DNA of 64,000 nucleotides from Ustilago trichophora (lineage: Eukaryota; Basidiomycota; Ustilaginomycetes; Ustilaginales; Ustilaginaceae): the NCBI GenBank assembly GCA_900323505.1, contig OOIN01000011.1, positions 930,001 through 994,000 of the forward strand, written 5' to 3'. This document shows, one piece after another, positions 1 to 10,290 of the stretch. A program made the translations under genes and the position numbers. The notes under the pieces are model-generated. The model made no database searches. It was given only the letters and a program-made list of their open reading frames with translations, and was not told the DNA's origin. Positions within the stretch are counted from its first letter, which is position 1. Every line of letters begins with the position of its first letter.

Positions 1-630
1 GGATGTTGTTGCTGTGGTGGCACGTGCTGGTCGGATGGGTGTGTGTGGTGCAGCAAAGGGCGGAAGTGGTTCTCTACCTGTCTGGAGTGATGGTTGTTGT
101 AGTGCCTGTGGAGGCATGGATAGCATCCCGGCTCTCATACCACCGCTTCCATTCCGAGGAGCAAAGCTAAACGACTGCGACATGGACGAGGAAGCATCGT
201 CAAAGCTCGACTCCAGCGCACTGGTTACACCTGCACCTGCACCTGCGCCTGCTGCTGGGCGAGAGAAGAGATTCATCCCGCCTGGCCTTACCACATTCGC
301 ACCGAAGCTAGGAGGGCCAGCTCTCCCCACCATCCTCTCGATACGAGGTGGAAGACCGAACGCCGGCGCTATACTCGGTCCTGCTTCTGGAGTCTCTAAC
401 GACGATGCGCCTCTCAAACTCCATCCTTGAGCAAGTGCATCCGGAGTAGCTGCAAAACCATACGACGTTGGTCCCTGCGATATCGGTGGACGAGCGAACA
501 AGTTCGTACCAGGAAGTGTATGACGCTGCAAAGAGTCTTCCAGGCCCATACTGGTCGATTCGTCCTCTTCGCCATGGTGCACGGGCGGCAGACGATATTG
601 CGAAGCTGTTGGTCGAGTGCTGCGCGACAT
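1..630 (-). CDS. Hypothetical low-complexity protein, 5' part (C-terminus beyond left edge)
   Basis: An uninterrupted minus-strand reading frame runs from an ATG at 628-630 to the left edge, about 210 codons with no stop. The composition is rich in Ser, Pro, Gly and Ala. It includes a short Gly-Ala repeat near residues 130-136 and a Pro/Gln-rich stretch close to the edge. I recognise no domain. An in-frame TAG lies roughly 60 nt upstream of the ATG, so the first exon cannot extend far without splicing. A pyrimidine/CTCAAC-then-AG context just before the ATG could be a 3' splice site, in which case this would be exon 2 of a longer gene. The clean long frame and fungal-like codon use argue for a real gene; function unknown. 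Confidence 0.45.
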   Translation of the reverse strand, partial: MSRSTRPTASQYRLPPVHHGEEDESTSMGLEDSLQRHTLPGTNLFARPPISQGPTSYGFAATPDALAQGWSLRGASSLETPEAGPSIAPAFGLPPRIERMVGRAGPPSFGANVVRPGGMNLFSRPAAGAGAGAGVTSALESSFDDASSSMSQSFSFAPRNGSGGMRAGMLSMPPQALQQPSLQTGREPLPPFAAPHTPIRPARATTATTS

Positions 631-980
631 CTCTCCTGCACTGAGTTGAGTGTGCGAATTGGTACGGTGTGAAGAGGTGTAGAAGGTGGTCTAGCGTCAG
701 AATTTTGGCACGACATGCAGCTCCAGCTGCACCAAAAGCATGGCGAGAACAACACACAAAACACCGCACCAAACCCAAAAAGACGCGTTCCGCTTGTGAA
801 CCCTCTGTTCGAAACATCTCCGAAAGCCGAAATCTTTGTCTGAGCCTCCCACAGACTTCCCCAAAGAAGCATATCGACAGACATCCACAAACATGAGCCA
901 TAGCAATGCGAACGATGTTGATACATCTAGAATCTACAAAAGGAGAAAGTCGTACAGCTGGGTGACGTGAAGAGTCAGTC

Positions 981-2303
981 CTAGGGAGGCAAAAAGTCGC
1001 CATTCTTGCATCGCGTCCATCGATTTTTACCCAAAAGAATGCCCTCTGCTTCTTGGGCTCCTACCACAAGGTCGGCCAGATGTTCAATGGGGATGTTCTC
1101 CATCTGGCGCTGGCTCTCAGCTTGAGCCAGGGCTTTGGTGGCCGACTTGATCGTTTTGCGCAATTGCTCCGCCTCGGCTTTGAGCTGCTGGATCTGTTTT
1201 GACAACTGCTTTCTTTTGGATCTGTCGCCTTTGGCTTCGGCATCGTAATCCTCGAGCAGCCGTTCGATGGTTACCAAATCAGCCTCCATCTGCCTCAAAC
1301 CGCCCTCGGAACCAACCTTGTCGGCATCCTGTCCATCCCACTCCTTCAGCCTGGCACTGACCGGTCCACGCTTGGGCTTGACAGTCGGTAGCAAGAATCC
1401 CAACTTCATATGCGCCTCATTCACCAGTGTGTCATCCTCCCTGCCGTCCAATAATGCATCCTCCAGCCCGGACTCGGCTTGGTGGGCATCCGGTGATACC
1501 GCCAAGCCTCCGCCGTCGAGTTTGCCAAGCACACGTGCCAGAGATGAAAGCTTTTTCGGCTTGCGAAGTGCACGATTATCCTTGAGGTGGGCGCGCGATT
1601 GCATCTGGGTGTACGGTGAGAGATGGTGGTATGTCAACGAGGAAAGGTTGGCGATCACACGATGGGCCAGTCGAGCAGGTTTCTTCCTAGTCGAAAGTCC
1701 CACCAAATCATTGGTGGCCGAGCCCACATCGATACCACGTTGTCGGTTTGCATCGTCCCGCAGCTGCGACGATGTATTCCGACAAAGGGGACTCGGTGGG
1801 TCGTCTACAACTCCAACGGGAGGCGAGTATTGCTGGGCAACATCCGTGATCGTCTTCGTATTCGTCGGAAATTCTTGGGCTGACAGAACGATTCGATTGC
1901 TGCTGTTGCTTCCTGGAAGCAAAGATGCAGAGAGGTGAAATGCGAGGGTATGATGCGTCTGTTGACCTAGCAGCTGCCGTACAGATCCATCCCGGGACGG
2001 TGTCGGTCTCGGCGGCCATATCGGCGTGTTGGCTTGCCGAGCAGTCATGGATTCATCCCCACCACCGGAGACGTCCTCATGGCTGGAGACCGGACGGTCG
2101 AGTCTCGGTCTTCCGCGTCCTCGTGGTGGCTTTACCGCTTCGACCTGGAGCTGGTTGTTGGCAACAATAGCACCGGCAAACTCGTCCCGCAGGTAACGCC
2201 GTGTGTTCCGAGCGGCGGGACGGGAGAATCGTACGGCTGCAGAAGAGGAGCGGAGGAGTGCGCGATACAGCTGCTGCCATGAGCTAGTATTGGACTTGAC
2301 CAT
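981..2303 (-). CDS. Hypothetical protein with LYR-like N-terminus and C-terminal coiled coil (DUF1763-like?)
   Basis: The open frame codes for 440 residues. The N-terminus (about residues 8-42) has a W-x2-LYRxLLR segment followed by an Arg-rich helix ending near RRYLRDEF. This resembles LYR-type mitochondrial proteins and the fungal DUF1763 group. A second conserved-looking block near residue 225 reads KPARLAHRVIANLSSLTYHH. Between them lies a Ser/Pro-rich low-complexity stretch that could hide an in-frame intron. Residues about 330-400 are Glu/Lys/Gln-rich and likely form a coiled coil. The ATG at 2301-2303 was chosen because the LYR-like block starts a few residues later. Family assignment is from remembered motif shape only; mitochondrial location is inference. 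Confidence 0.55.
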   Translation of the reverse strand: MVKSNTSSWQQLYRALLRSSSAAVRFSRPAARNTRRYLRDEFAGAIVANNQLQVEAVKPPRGRGRPRLDRPVSSHEDVSGGGDESMTARQANTPIWPPRPTPSRDGSVRQLLGQQTHHTLAFHLSASLLPGSNSSNRIVLSAQEFPTNTKTITDVAQQYSPPVGVVDDPPSPLCRNTSSQLRDDANRQRGIDVGSATNDLVGLSTRKKPARLAHRVIANLSSLTYHHLSPYTQMQSRAHLKDNRALRKPKKLSSLARVLGKLDGGGLAVSPDAHQAESGLEDALLDGREDDTLVNEAHMKLGFLLPTVKPKRGPVSARLKEWDGQDADKVGSEGGLRQMEADLVTIERLLEDYDAEAKGDRSKRKQLSKQIQQLKAEAEQLRKTIKSATKALAQAESQRQMENIPIEHLADLVVGAQEAEGILLGKNRWTRCKNGDFLPP

Positions 2304-3074
2304 GATCCATTGCAGATGACCACGCGCCTTGATTCCTCCTCGTCTCTCTCTGCTGGTACCACTGTTGGGGTCCTTTATCCGTTTCTCCAGCCAGCGGACG
2401 CTTTCACCAATCCCACCTGCGCTGCGCGAAAAAAAAAAAACAAAGCGGTCCAGACCGCAAGTAGAAAAAGGCTCCGAGAAAGGTGGGTGTGACGAGCCCT
2501 ATGAGATATGAAGAGTTGGTGGTGGCGGTGGTGGTCGGAAAGAAAGCAAGGCGGTGGGCGAGCCATTTGATGGAAAGGTGTGGAGGACAGAGCCTTTTGA
2601 AATGCGCCTGCATGAAGGCGTTTTAACGGCATTTCTCCTTTTCCGTCGCGGGAAGGCATAATGTCGATCTAACAGTTTGAAGGTGTGCGCACCGCACAAC
2701 GCCGCTCCGCTGCATGTTCACATTTGTACATGACTTTGTCTCGCCCCGAAAGCTTGGGAACTCTGCATCAGCCCACAAGATGGGCGTTGCGGAGTGCTTG
2801 CTTTGAAAGGCTTCACTTCTGCTGCTGCTTTCATGGTTCTGACTGTGAGGTTGAAGCCAACCCCCTTTTGCCGAATTATGCTGAGGATGACCGTAGCATG
2901 CCACAGAGCCCCTATCGCATTGTTTTGGCCGAATCGCACCATCTCTCAATGAGTTCGCAGGAGGCTGTTGCACTGTTAGTCGATAAGACAAGGCCAAGAA
3001 GAAGTGACCATCCAGTCTAATGCCGCCGACATTCGCACCCATCTCAGCCACATTCCCCAGACCGTGTATACAGT

Positions 3075-3100
3075 ACACACACACACACACACACACACAC
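3075..3100. repeat. (AC)13 microsatellite
   Basis: This is a perfect AC dinucleotide run of 26 bases in the intergenic region. Confidence 0.95.
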
Positions 3101-3915
3101 GATGTCATGATGCGGAGAAGAGACTCAGGGCCTGTATCCAGCCTGTCTTCTTCTCAACGCGACTTGCTCCGATTTCCCGTCACCGTGAAACTCAACCTGC
3201 GGCATTGTGCTGGGCTGCAACAGCCGAGCCTGCGTAGAGACAATGGGGAGCCAGCCCCAAATCTGCCTAAACAAGCTTTTCCAGCAGGTCCTCGATAAAG
3301 AGCGTTGACGCAGGGGTCCCTCGTTCCCACACCGCCTAATCTCATCAAGCAGCTTCACGATGCATTCATGCGCGTTTGTTTGCCACTAAACTTGGCTGAC
3401 CCAGATTCTGGCTTTTCTTTCTGCGTGTATCGTACCACCCTCACCACTTGCCTCCACGTCATTGCAGTCCTATTTCAGGGTCATCGCTCATGAGTCTCGA
3501 TAGCCTTTGTCATCCAATCTGACAGTCGCGGCGTAAAAGTAGTCGGAGTATCAATAGAGGCAAGACGCCTGCTTCATATCTGGCTTTGCAACCATTCTTG
3601 GCCTCAACCGTTCCATGGGACGAAGTCGAGGCAAAGTTGAGAAAAGACGGTTCGCACGCTGGAATCAAGAGAAAAATCAGCATTGTGACTTGTCCCACGA
3701 GTACTGTGCACTCGGCGAGGAGGGCTCATGGAATGAGAGACTACAGAGGTGGTGGGTCAGGGCATAGTCACCTGTTGTTGTTCAGTGGGCTCTGCCCTCG
3801 TGCTCAATCTTTCGGATGGGTGCAAGAGATGAAAAAGAGGGCGTACAAACTTTGCACCACTTGACCTTCAGCAGCACGGTCCGCTTAATGCCAACGCCTC
3901 ACCTCGCACTAACTC

Positions 3916-3955
3916 ACAGTACAGTACTGTACAGTACAGTACTGTACAGTACAGT
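3916..3955. repeat. Self-complementary pentamer repeat (ACAGT/ACTGT)
   Basis: Eight adjoining 5-base units follow the order ACAGT ACAGT ACTGT, repeated. ACAGT and ACTGT are reverse complements of one another, so the 40-base block can fold back on itself in several registers. Confidence 0.9.
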
Positions 3956-5394
3956 GCAATGGCTTAAAAGTAGTGGCTGAGGGACCGATCTTGCGAGACT
4001 AGTAGTAAGAAATCTCTGGAGCCGACAGGGAAACGACTCTATCGAACAAGCCTGTTCCGGAAGCAAGTGTAGCTTAAATTGTAGAGGAAGCCAAGTACGG
4101 AAGAAAACGATCTGCATCCCTAGTTTCACCACGGCACATAAAACTACAGTAACAAGAAAGCACGTACTGTATGCATGGAGCCGCCTTTCAGCAAAACTCC
4201 GATATTCATGCGACGCACAGTGACAATCCAATTTCTGCAACAGATTGACCCTAAGGCGCAGAGGACGAGCCGAACGCGAGTCTTGCTAAGGGTCCAAGCC
4301 CTTTTCGTGCGTGCCAGGAAAAAGGAATTTCCTTTGTTTGCCAAAGATCGAATCGTTGCCTGTTTGGCATGACATGTGGCATCTTGTTGTCTTGAGTCTA
4401 GCTGATGGTCGAGCACAGTATCGAGGATCAGCATGTCTCACCTGCCATGCAGATGATACAAAAAGAAGCGCGGAACAAAACGGAGAGGGTCAGAAGATCA
4501 AAGAAAATGGCAGTTTTCGGCAGATGGCCATCACAATAATCAGAGTCGGCGACCTCTCTTTTGTTCTTTTTTCGACGTCGACTCCTGCACAAAGCTCCGT
4601 TAGCGAGAGTCAATCTACTCTATCTTGTGTTCAATGTAGTCTCGCCAAATACACTAGTAGCTGCACCCAGCTCTTGCTCTGGAACCCGCAACCGAGACAG
4701 TTCCGAGATCAGACCTGTCCGAGCGTTGTTTCGTCTGTCTTCCGCCCCCCTCCTTGTGATGCAAGATCTCATGTCGCTGGCGTAGACTTCCATTTAGACT
4801 TGGCTTGTTGTTCAGCACAGTGTTGAGTCGCACTGGCACCGTCTCTTCACTGCGGATTGGGACTCGACACCCAAGAAAGTACTTCGCTCCCCAGACTACT
4901 CGAGGTCGAGGCACCCGTTTCTCGCATTTGTGCATGCATGCACGCATATGTACATCGCCGGTGTCAATGTCTTTCGCCCTAGCGACAAGCCTCAATCACC
5001 GTCTGCCCCTGTTTTTATCTCATGCCCATGTACTTCCTAGCTCTACTGGTCGGTTCTAGTGCTACCTTCATCTCTGGCTGGACCATTGTCTGGTTCAATC
5101 GCCAGAACTCATTCGGTGGGACACATCGGCAGCATCAACGCTGAACACATCGTCATCATTCTATCTACAATTTATCTTATTCCTCAAGCAGACCCCTATT
5201 CTACACTTGGATTGTAGGTGGCTTTTTTGTTTTTTTTTTTTTCTTCTTCTTGGTCTTCAAGCTCTCAAAACAGGACCTCATAAGCAGTGGTGGTGCTGGT
5301 TGTCGAGTCGGGCCGGATTCGTCCTTGTGGCATCCATGTGCGAACACACGCACACCCACCGGTGATGATACTCGACGCCATCGCCGCCGCCCCC

Positions 5395-5397
<3 letters not shown>

Positions 5398-5430
<33 letters not shown>
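5398..5430. repeat. (GCT)11 trinucleotide repeat
   Basis: Eleven perfect GCT/AGC units lie in intergenic DNA. A T-rich run at about 5230-5242 lies shortly upstream. Confidence 0.95.
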
Positions 5431-5432
<2 letters not shown>

Positions 5433-6804
5433 CAAAACGTGATGGCGTCTCGCAGCTGCTGGTCCGAGATGAAGTCGAGGCGACTTCATGTCGCTTTCGC
5501 AGCTTGGCTAGGGCACTTTAGACTGAGCATTGGGCTTGGGATGAGACGAGGACCTGCACCGGCTGCAGGCGTCCGTGCTTTTTGGGCTTGAAAAAACAAC
5601 AAGGCACAGACCTCTTGCCTGCATGTCTGAGGCTGGCCCTGAAACGATGAAAGCGACCGATCGGTACTTTTCTGGCCGAGTCGGCTCAATCTGCCTGTCG
5701 CTGACCCGCTACACCAGTAGCACTGCTCTGTTCGCCTTTCACCGGGTTCTGCTGTCGATGTTGGTGACACTGGTTGTTTTGCATTGTCTTTTTTTTCCTC
5801 TTGCTTTGGAGGGGACGAGGTCCCACACTAAGCTGATACGCATCGGACCGCGGTTCCGTCCAGGTGAGCGAGTCGAGAGCTCATGTCGACTTGACTTAGT
5901 AGGTCAGACTACTGGGTGCTCTGCCCCTCTAGCAAAGGAAAAACACGAACCCGAACTGTCGTATGTTGCTGCACATGTGCAGCATCTCACACGATTGGTG
6001 TCAATGCGACCGCGAATAGAAAGCTGCTTTGTGTCTCAATTCGCAGGTTGTCACTCTCTCAACAAAATATGGGTCTGGATTGACCCTCGACCCTTCTCCG
6101 ACATTTGGTCCCTCATCTTGGGGCTCTTATGCTCCTCTTTTGCATGTATCCGCAATGTGGCAATGCCTTTTCGCACCCTGGCAGCAAGGTGCTTAAGCCG
6201 AGACTGCACTGTAATTCCGTCTTTCCTTGGGAACGGCGGACGGTTGACTATGACGCCGAGCAAAAAGGCTGTGCCCAGCTTCATTTGATGCATCGGTCTA
6301 CCGTACTGCACGCTTCTCACGACATCGTCTCGGTCCGTCTGGCGGAGCTGCAAAAAACATACTAATACCGGACAATGATCTGACCTCGTCCACATCTGTG
6401 GTTCCCCTTTCCCTCCTTTCTTTGACTTATACCGTCTCTGCTTTTGGTGTTCCTTTCTGCTTCTTCTAGAAACGTCACTCACATCCCGCAGCTGCATCTC
6501 TTCTGCAACTTCAGCTACACTGCAGCAAGGTCTTCTCGTCAACAACAAAGTTGAGTTGCCGTGGTACCAACACGCTCGCCAGCTGCACCGCACTATCCGA
6601 CATCTCTCGTGCTCGACACCCTTCACCCTCGACAAAGGTTATTTTTTCGATCTTTGGCGACAGGTGACTGCGCAGTTTCGACGTTCGACGGCCGAACAAA
6701 CTTGATTCTTGCAGGTCGCCGACCTATCAGCTCTTCCGTGTGACATCCAATAAGGTTGCACTTACCTTTGTCTTGTCACACATCACATCGAAGCGCGTGT
6801 GGCC

Positions 6805-8979
6805 ATGTCCATGCTGACCACGCGCACTTCGACGCGTCAACTAGAGTCACACAACGCCACTTGTTCGTTCGACCCAACACGCATTCCACCTTCCTCGTCC
6901 TCCTCCTCTTCTCATCTTGTCTCCCCTCCTCAGGCTAAAGCTGCTATGACGTCGACTTGGTCTTCAGCTCCACCATCTTCCTCGACTTACATCCCGGACC
7001 ATCAGGCTTTTGGACATCAGGACCCAGCAGAGCTGGCTGCCGCTGCTGCAAGAGGAGCTATGAGAATGGGCTACGCCACACGATCCACCACCGGCACTCT
7101 TCCAAGGAATATCAGCATTCCTGAGCAGACCATGGGCCCTGCAACGCTGTTCGCCAACGGCACAATGGCACAGAACGGAGGCATGGTGCGCAAGAAGCGC
7201 CGCCGGTACGGTCCCAAGCCCGAGCCTCCCTACACTTGCTTCTGTGGTAAAGTCTTTAAGCGTCACGAACACATGCTGCGTCATCGAGCAACGCATGACG
7301 ATGGTATCAAGTACGAGTGTCACATCTGTGGAAAGTGTTTCCGGCGCCAAGACGTGATGCATCGTCATACCATGACCCACACGAGTCGCAGTCGCCTGCA
7401 GAACAAGATGCGCAACACTGCTTCGGGAACCTCATCATCCGCTGCCGCCGCCGGACCAAGTCGAAAGCCGGCAGGCGAAGACAACAACAGCAAAGTTGCC
7501 AGCTCAAGCCGAAAGCGAGAGCAGGAGCATATACATCTCGGCCATCCAGGTATGATGAGCCAGGACCTGCTGGAGGATCCGACTCTGCGAGTAGGACTTG
7601 CCGAGTATCCGGGTACGCCGTCTTCGTCGCGCCACAACGAGGACCACCACATCGCAGCAGCACAGCTGTACAGCGCCTGCAACGGCACTCGATACTCGTA
7701 TCCTTCGTATTCCGTCAACATGCAGCCTAGTCATGGAGCAGACATGAGCGAGGCCGGATATGCTCGTTCGGACAGCTTGGGCGTGATGGCAGACTATCAT
7801 AGCCGCATGGGTTCGTCCATGTCTCCGCCGCCTCCATTCTTCCCTTCGCCGGCTGGAGGATTTGCACAGAGCTCATTCGAAGGTGGTCAGTTTAGCGTAG
7901 CGCTGGGTCGTCCCCATCTGGGTTTGTCTACGACGTTTACGGGCTCAGAGTACGAGTACGAGCCCAAGGCCAACGGTCATGAAGCTGGGCACTACGCTCA
8001 GAGCTGGCACAGTGGCTATGCTTTGGCTCACGGTTCGGTGCACATGGGTGCCTCAGAGTCCGAATGGAGCGAGCAGAGTCCATCTGGACCTAGCACGCAT
8101 ACCTTTGCCTCGCCAGCATGGAGTCAGAAGGCAGAGCTGATGAGGCGAGATGGACCAGGCTCCATCTCGGGCGGCACACCTTCGGGGCTGTCAAACAGGC
8201 AGCTGTCTATGGACCCTGCCGCGCGCTGGCATCAGCACTCTCACTCGCATCAGCCGCAGCCGCAGTACCAACAGGGCTCTCCTCTGATCGGCAGTGACGC
8301 TGGACTGCCGAGCTTTCATCGAAGCCCCGCATACGAGCCCAGACGACGTCTGTCGATACTGCATCCTCAGGATGGCTACTCGAACCCGGCTCAAGATGGA
8401 CATGGTGGCAAGGGTGATTCTCACAACGAGTCGTGCGGAGCTGGATTGGGACTCTTCGACCAGTCGCACCCTCAGAGCCACGAATCGGGCAGTCTGGGTT
8501 TCTTCCCCACGCCCACCTTCACTAGCGCATCGGCGGTGGGCGGCGGAGGTGGCGGCGGCGGCGAACGACTGCCGATCCTACACCATTCATCACCCCACGT
8601 CACGAACGGTGCACTACTGTCGTCACCCTCCCACTACTTGGGCGCCGGGATGAACTCGATGCACGTGTCGCAGGGATCTAGCAGCCAACACTCTGCTTCT
8701 TATGCGCCGGAGAGCAAGCCAGGGTTTGGATCGATGGTAAATGCTTCCGAGCCGTTCGATACGGGCTCGCCACTGACCGAGGCTACGGGCAATGCTTCGC
8801 CGCAGAGTCATGTGTTTGGAGGCAGCGGCGGTGGACGTGATTCGATGCATCCAGAAGCAAAGGAGGAGCCATCGGATCCGCTCTTGGACCCGCATCTGGC
8901 AGGAGGGAACAATGGTGGGTATTCGTCGAGCTCTTCGACTGCCAGTGCGCATGGTGGTCAGAATAGCAGGCGCTGGTGA
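6805..8979 (+). CDS. C2H2 zinc-finger transcription factor (two fingers)
   Basis: The protein is about 724 residues if translation starts at the ATG at 6805. Two adjacent C2H2 fingers occupy roughly residues 142-192. The first is unusual, with C-x1-C spacing (YTCFCGKVF) and H-x3-H. The second is canonical, C-x2-C-x12-H-x3-H (YECHICGKCF). A basic KKRRRYGPK stretch just before the fingers could be a nuclear localisation signal. The remainder is low-complexity, rich in Ser, Gly, His and Gln, with a poly-Gly run near residue 580, as in many fungal regulators. A pyrimidine tract ending in CAG lies just before the in-frame ATG at 6946, so an intron may be present and the true start may be 6946. No specific target pathway can be read from the sequence. 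Confidence 0.85.
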   Translation: MSMLTTRTSTRQLESHNATCSFDPTRIPPSSSSSSSHLVSPPQAKAAMTSTWSSAPPSSSTYIPDHQAFGHQDPAELAAAAARGAMRMGYATRSTTGTLPRNISIPEQTMGPATLFANGTMAQNGGMVRKKRRRYGPKPEPPYTCFCGKVFKRHEHMLRHRATHDDGIKYECHICGKCFRRQDVMHRHTMTHTSRSRLQNKMRNTASGTSSSAAAAGPSRKPAGEDNNSKVASSSRKREQEHIHLGHPGMMSQDLLEDPTLRVGLAEYPGTPSSSRHNEDHHIAAAQLYSACNGTRYSYPSYSVNMQPSHGADMSEAGYARSDSLGVMADYHSRMGSSMSPPPPFFPSPAGGFAQSSFEGGQFSVALGRPHLGLSTTFTGSEYEYEPKANGHEAGHYAQSWHSGYALAHGSVHMGASESEWSEQSPSGPSTHTFASPAWSQKAELMRRDGPGSISGGTPSGLSNRQLSMDPAARWHQHSHSHQPQPQYQQGSPLIGSDAGLPSFHRSPAYEPRRRLSILHPQDGYSNPAQDGHGGKGDSHNESCGAGLGLFDQSHPQSHESGSLGFFPTPTFTSASAVGGGGGGGGERLPILHHSSPHVTNGALLSSPSHYLGAGMNSMHVSQGSSSQHSASYAPESKPGFGSMVNASEPFDTGSPLTEATGNASPQSHVFGGSGGGRDSMHPEAKEEPSDPLLDPHLAGGNNGGYSSSSSTASAHGGQNSRRW

Positions 8980-10290
8980 GGGAGCTGCGGCGACTCGTCT
9001 TGCACCTCAATTGATGCTGATGGCTGGCTCTGTGTTCCTGCGAGCCGAATCGCCTCTCAGTGTCGAAAGCTGTTCCTCGGCACAAGCAAGCCTTGTCCAG
9101 GATCTCGACTCCCGCTCAATGCATTCATCTAGAAACAGCGGCGGCATTGTCTCTGTCCAAAACTCGACGTTCACTATCCTACCATCTTGAGCAGTTCCGA
9201 CACCATACAGCAGCCACATGCGTCACATCCATCACCATCATGCACAACACCCTAACCCGTGATCATCAACACAACCGAAACCATCTTGCAACCAAATAGA
9301 ATTAGGCATCCATGTATCTCGCATGCACGCAAACAAGTACACTTTTTAGAACACCGTAGAATCGATATTAATCATAGACCGAGCTATTCCTCCCACTTCT
9401 CTGCTGCGCGAACTTGTGAATAAGATTCGGTATGTTTGGAGAACGATGCTGAGGAAGAAGGGAGGGTTAGAAGGGTTGGCGTGGTGTTTGGTGGAGAGAA
9501 CAACACTTTGCACGCAGGCGCGCGTAAACCACGCGTTGCCATAAAAGAAAAAGAAAAGAAAAACAAAGTGTTGGTTTCGAGTGTCTTGAAATTTGCTCAC
9601 CAAGCAATGAAGACAGGGGCTCTGATTTGTATTCTAAATTCCGAAGCCACAATACAGAATCTGCACACATCTAACTTCCGGTTGCTTTGCAGCAACACAA
9701 ATCACATAACTAATGCGTCAGTTCTAGACAGATGTTGGACCCTGAATGATTGGGGAATTTGGCAACATGGAGGATAGAAGTGTGAATTAGGAGAGCCATG
9801 CTGCAACTGTTGCAACAACACCGGCCATGGTGATGATTCTCTGAAACCACCACCACCACCACCACCACCAAGCATAGCAGGCATAGCCTTTGCTAACATC
9901 ATCACGGTTTGGCTTCAGTGTCGTCATCAACCCACTCCCCCTTTCGATCGCTACTGAACAAGGTTAGGCTCTGGCAAACTTAGCTACGTCCAACACTCAA
10001 CTGGCTACTCTTTCTTCTCCTTCTCAACACGGTCCTCCAAGCATTTGTACAACCCCTCCATTCAGTCGTGTTTCTCCTCCTTCTCTCGTATTCAGCATCT
10101 CTGCATCATACCATCATCTCCCGTCTCTCACCACGCAGCAACCCACTTGCAATCATACGTACAATCTCCAGTTGACCCAGCTCGGAACCGCATCTTGATG
10201 AACCAAAGCAACACACATCTATCCAGGTCGACCTAATCTCGCTTCTTCTGGCATCCCGCTTCTCCGCACCTCACCCGCATCCGTTCCGTC
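8980..10290. other. Intergenic region between C2H2 gene and sorting nexin
   Basis: This is the 3' flank of the zinc-finger gene followed by a long 5' leader/promoter of the next plus-strand gene. It contains a short (CCA)n run at about 9847-9870 and pyrimidine-rich sequence from about 10000 to 10290. I see no supported gene. Confidence 0.6.

Larger units (their letters stand above)
2304..6804. other. 4.5 kb gene-free region
   Basis: I see no convincing coding sequence on either strand. The open frames are short, have atypical composition and overlap one another in all frames. The region holds several simple repeats (listed separately) and long pyrimidine-rich stretches near 6400-6930. It separates two divergently transcribed genes and is therefore mostly upstream sequence of the C2H2 regulator that follows. 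Confidence 0.6.
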
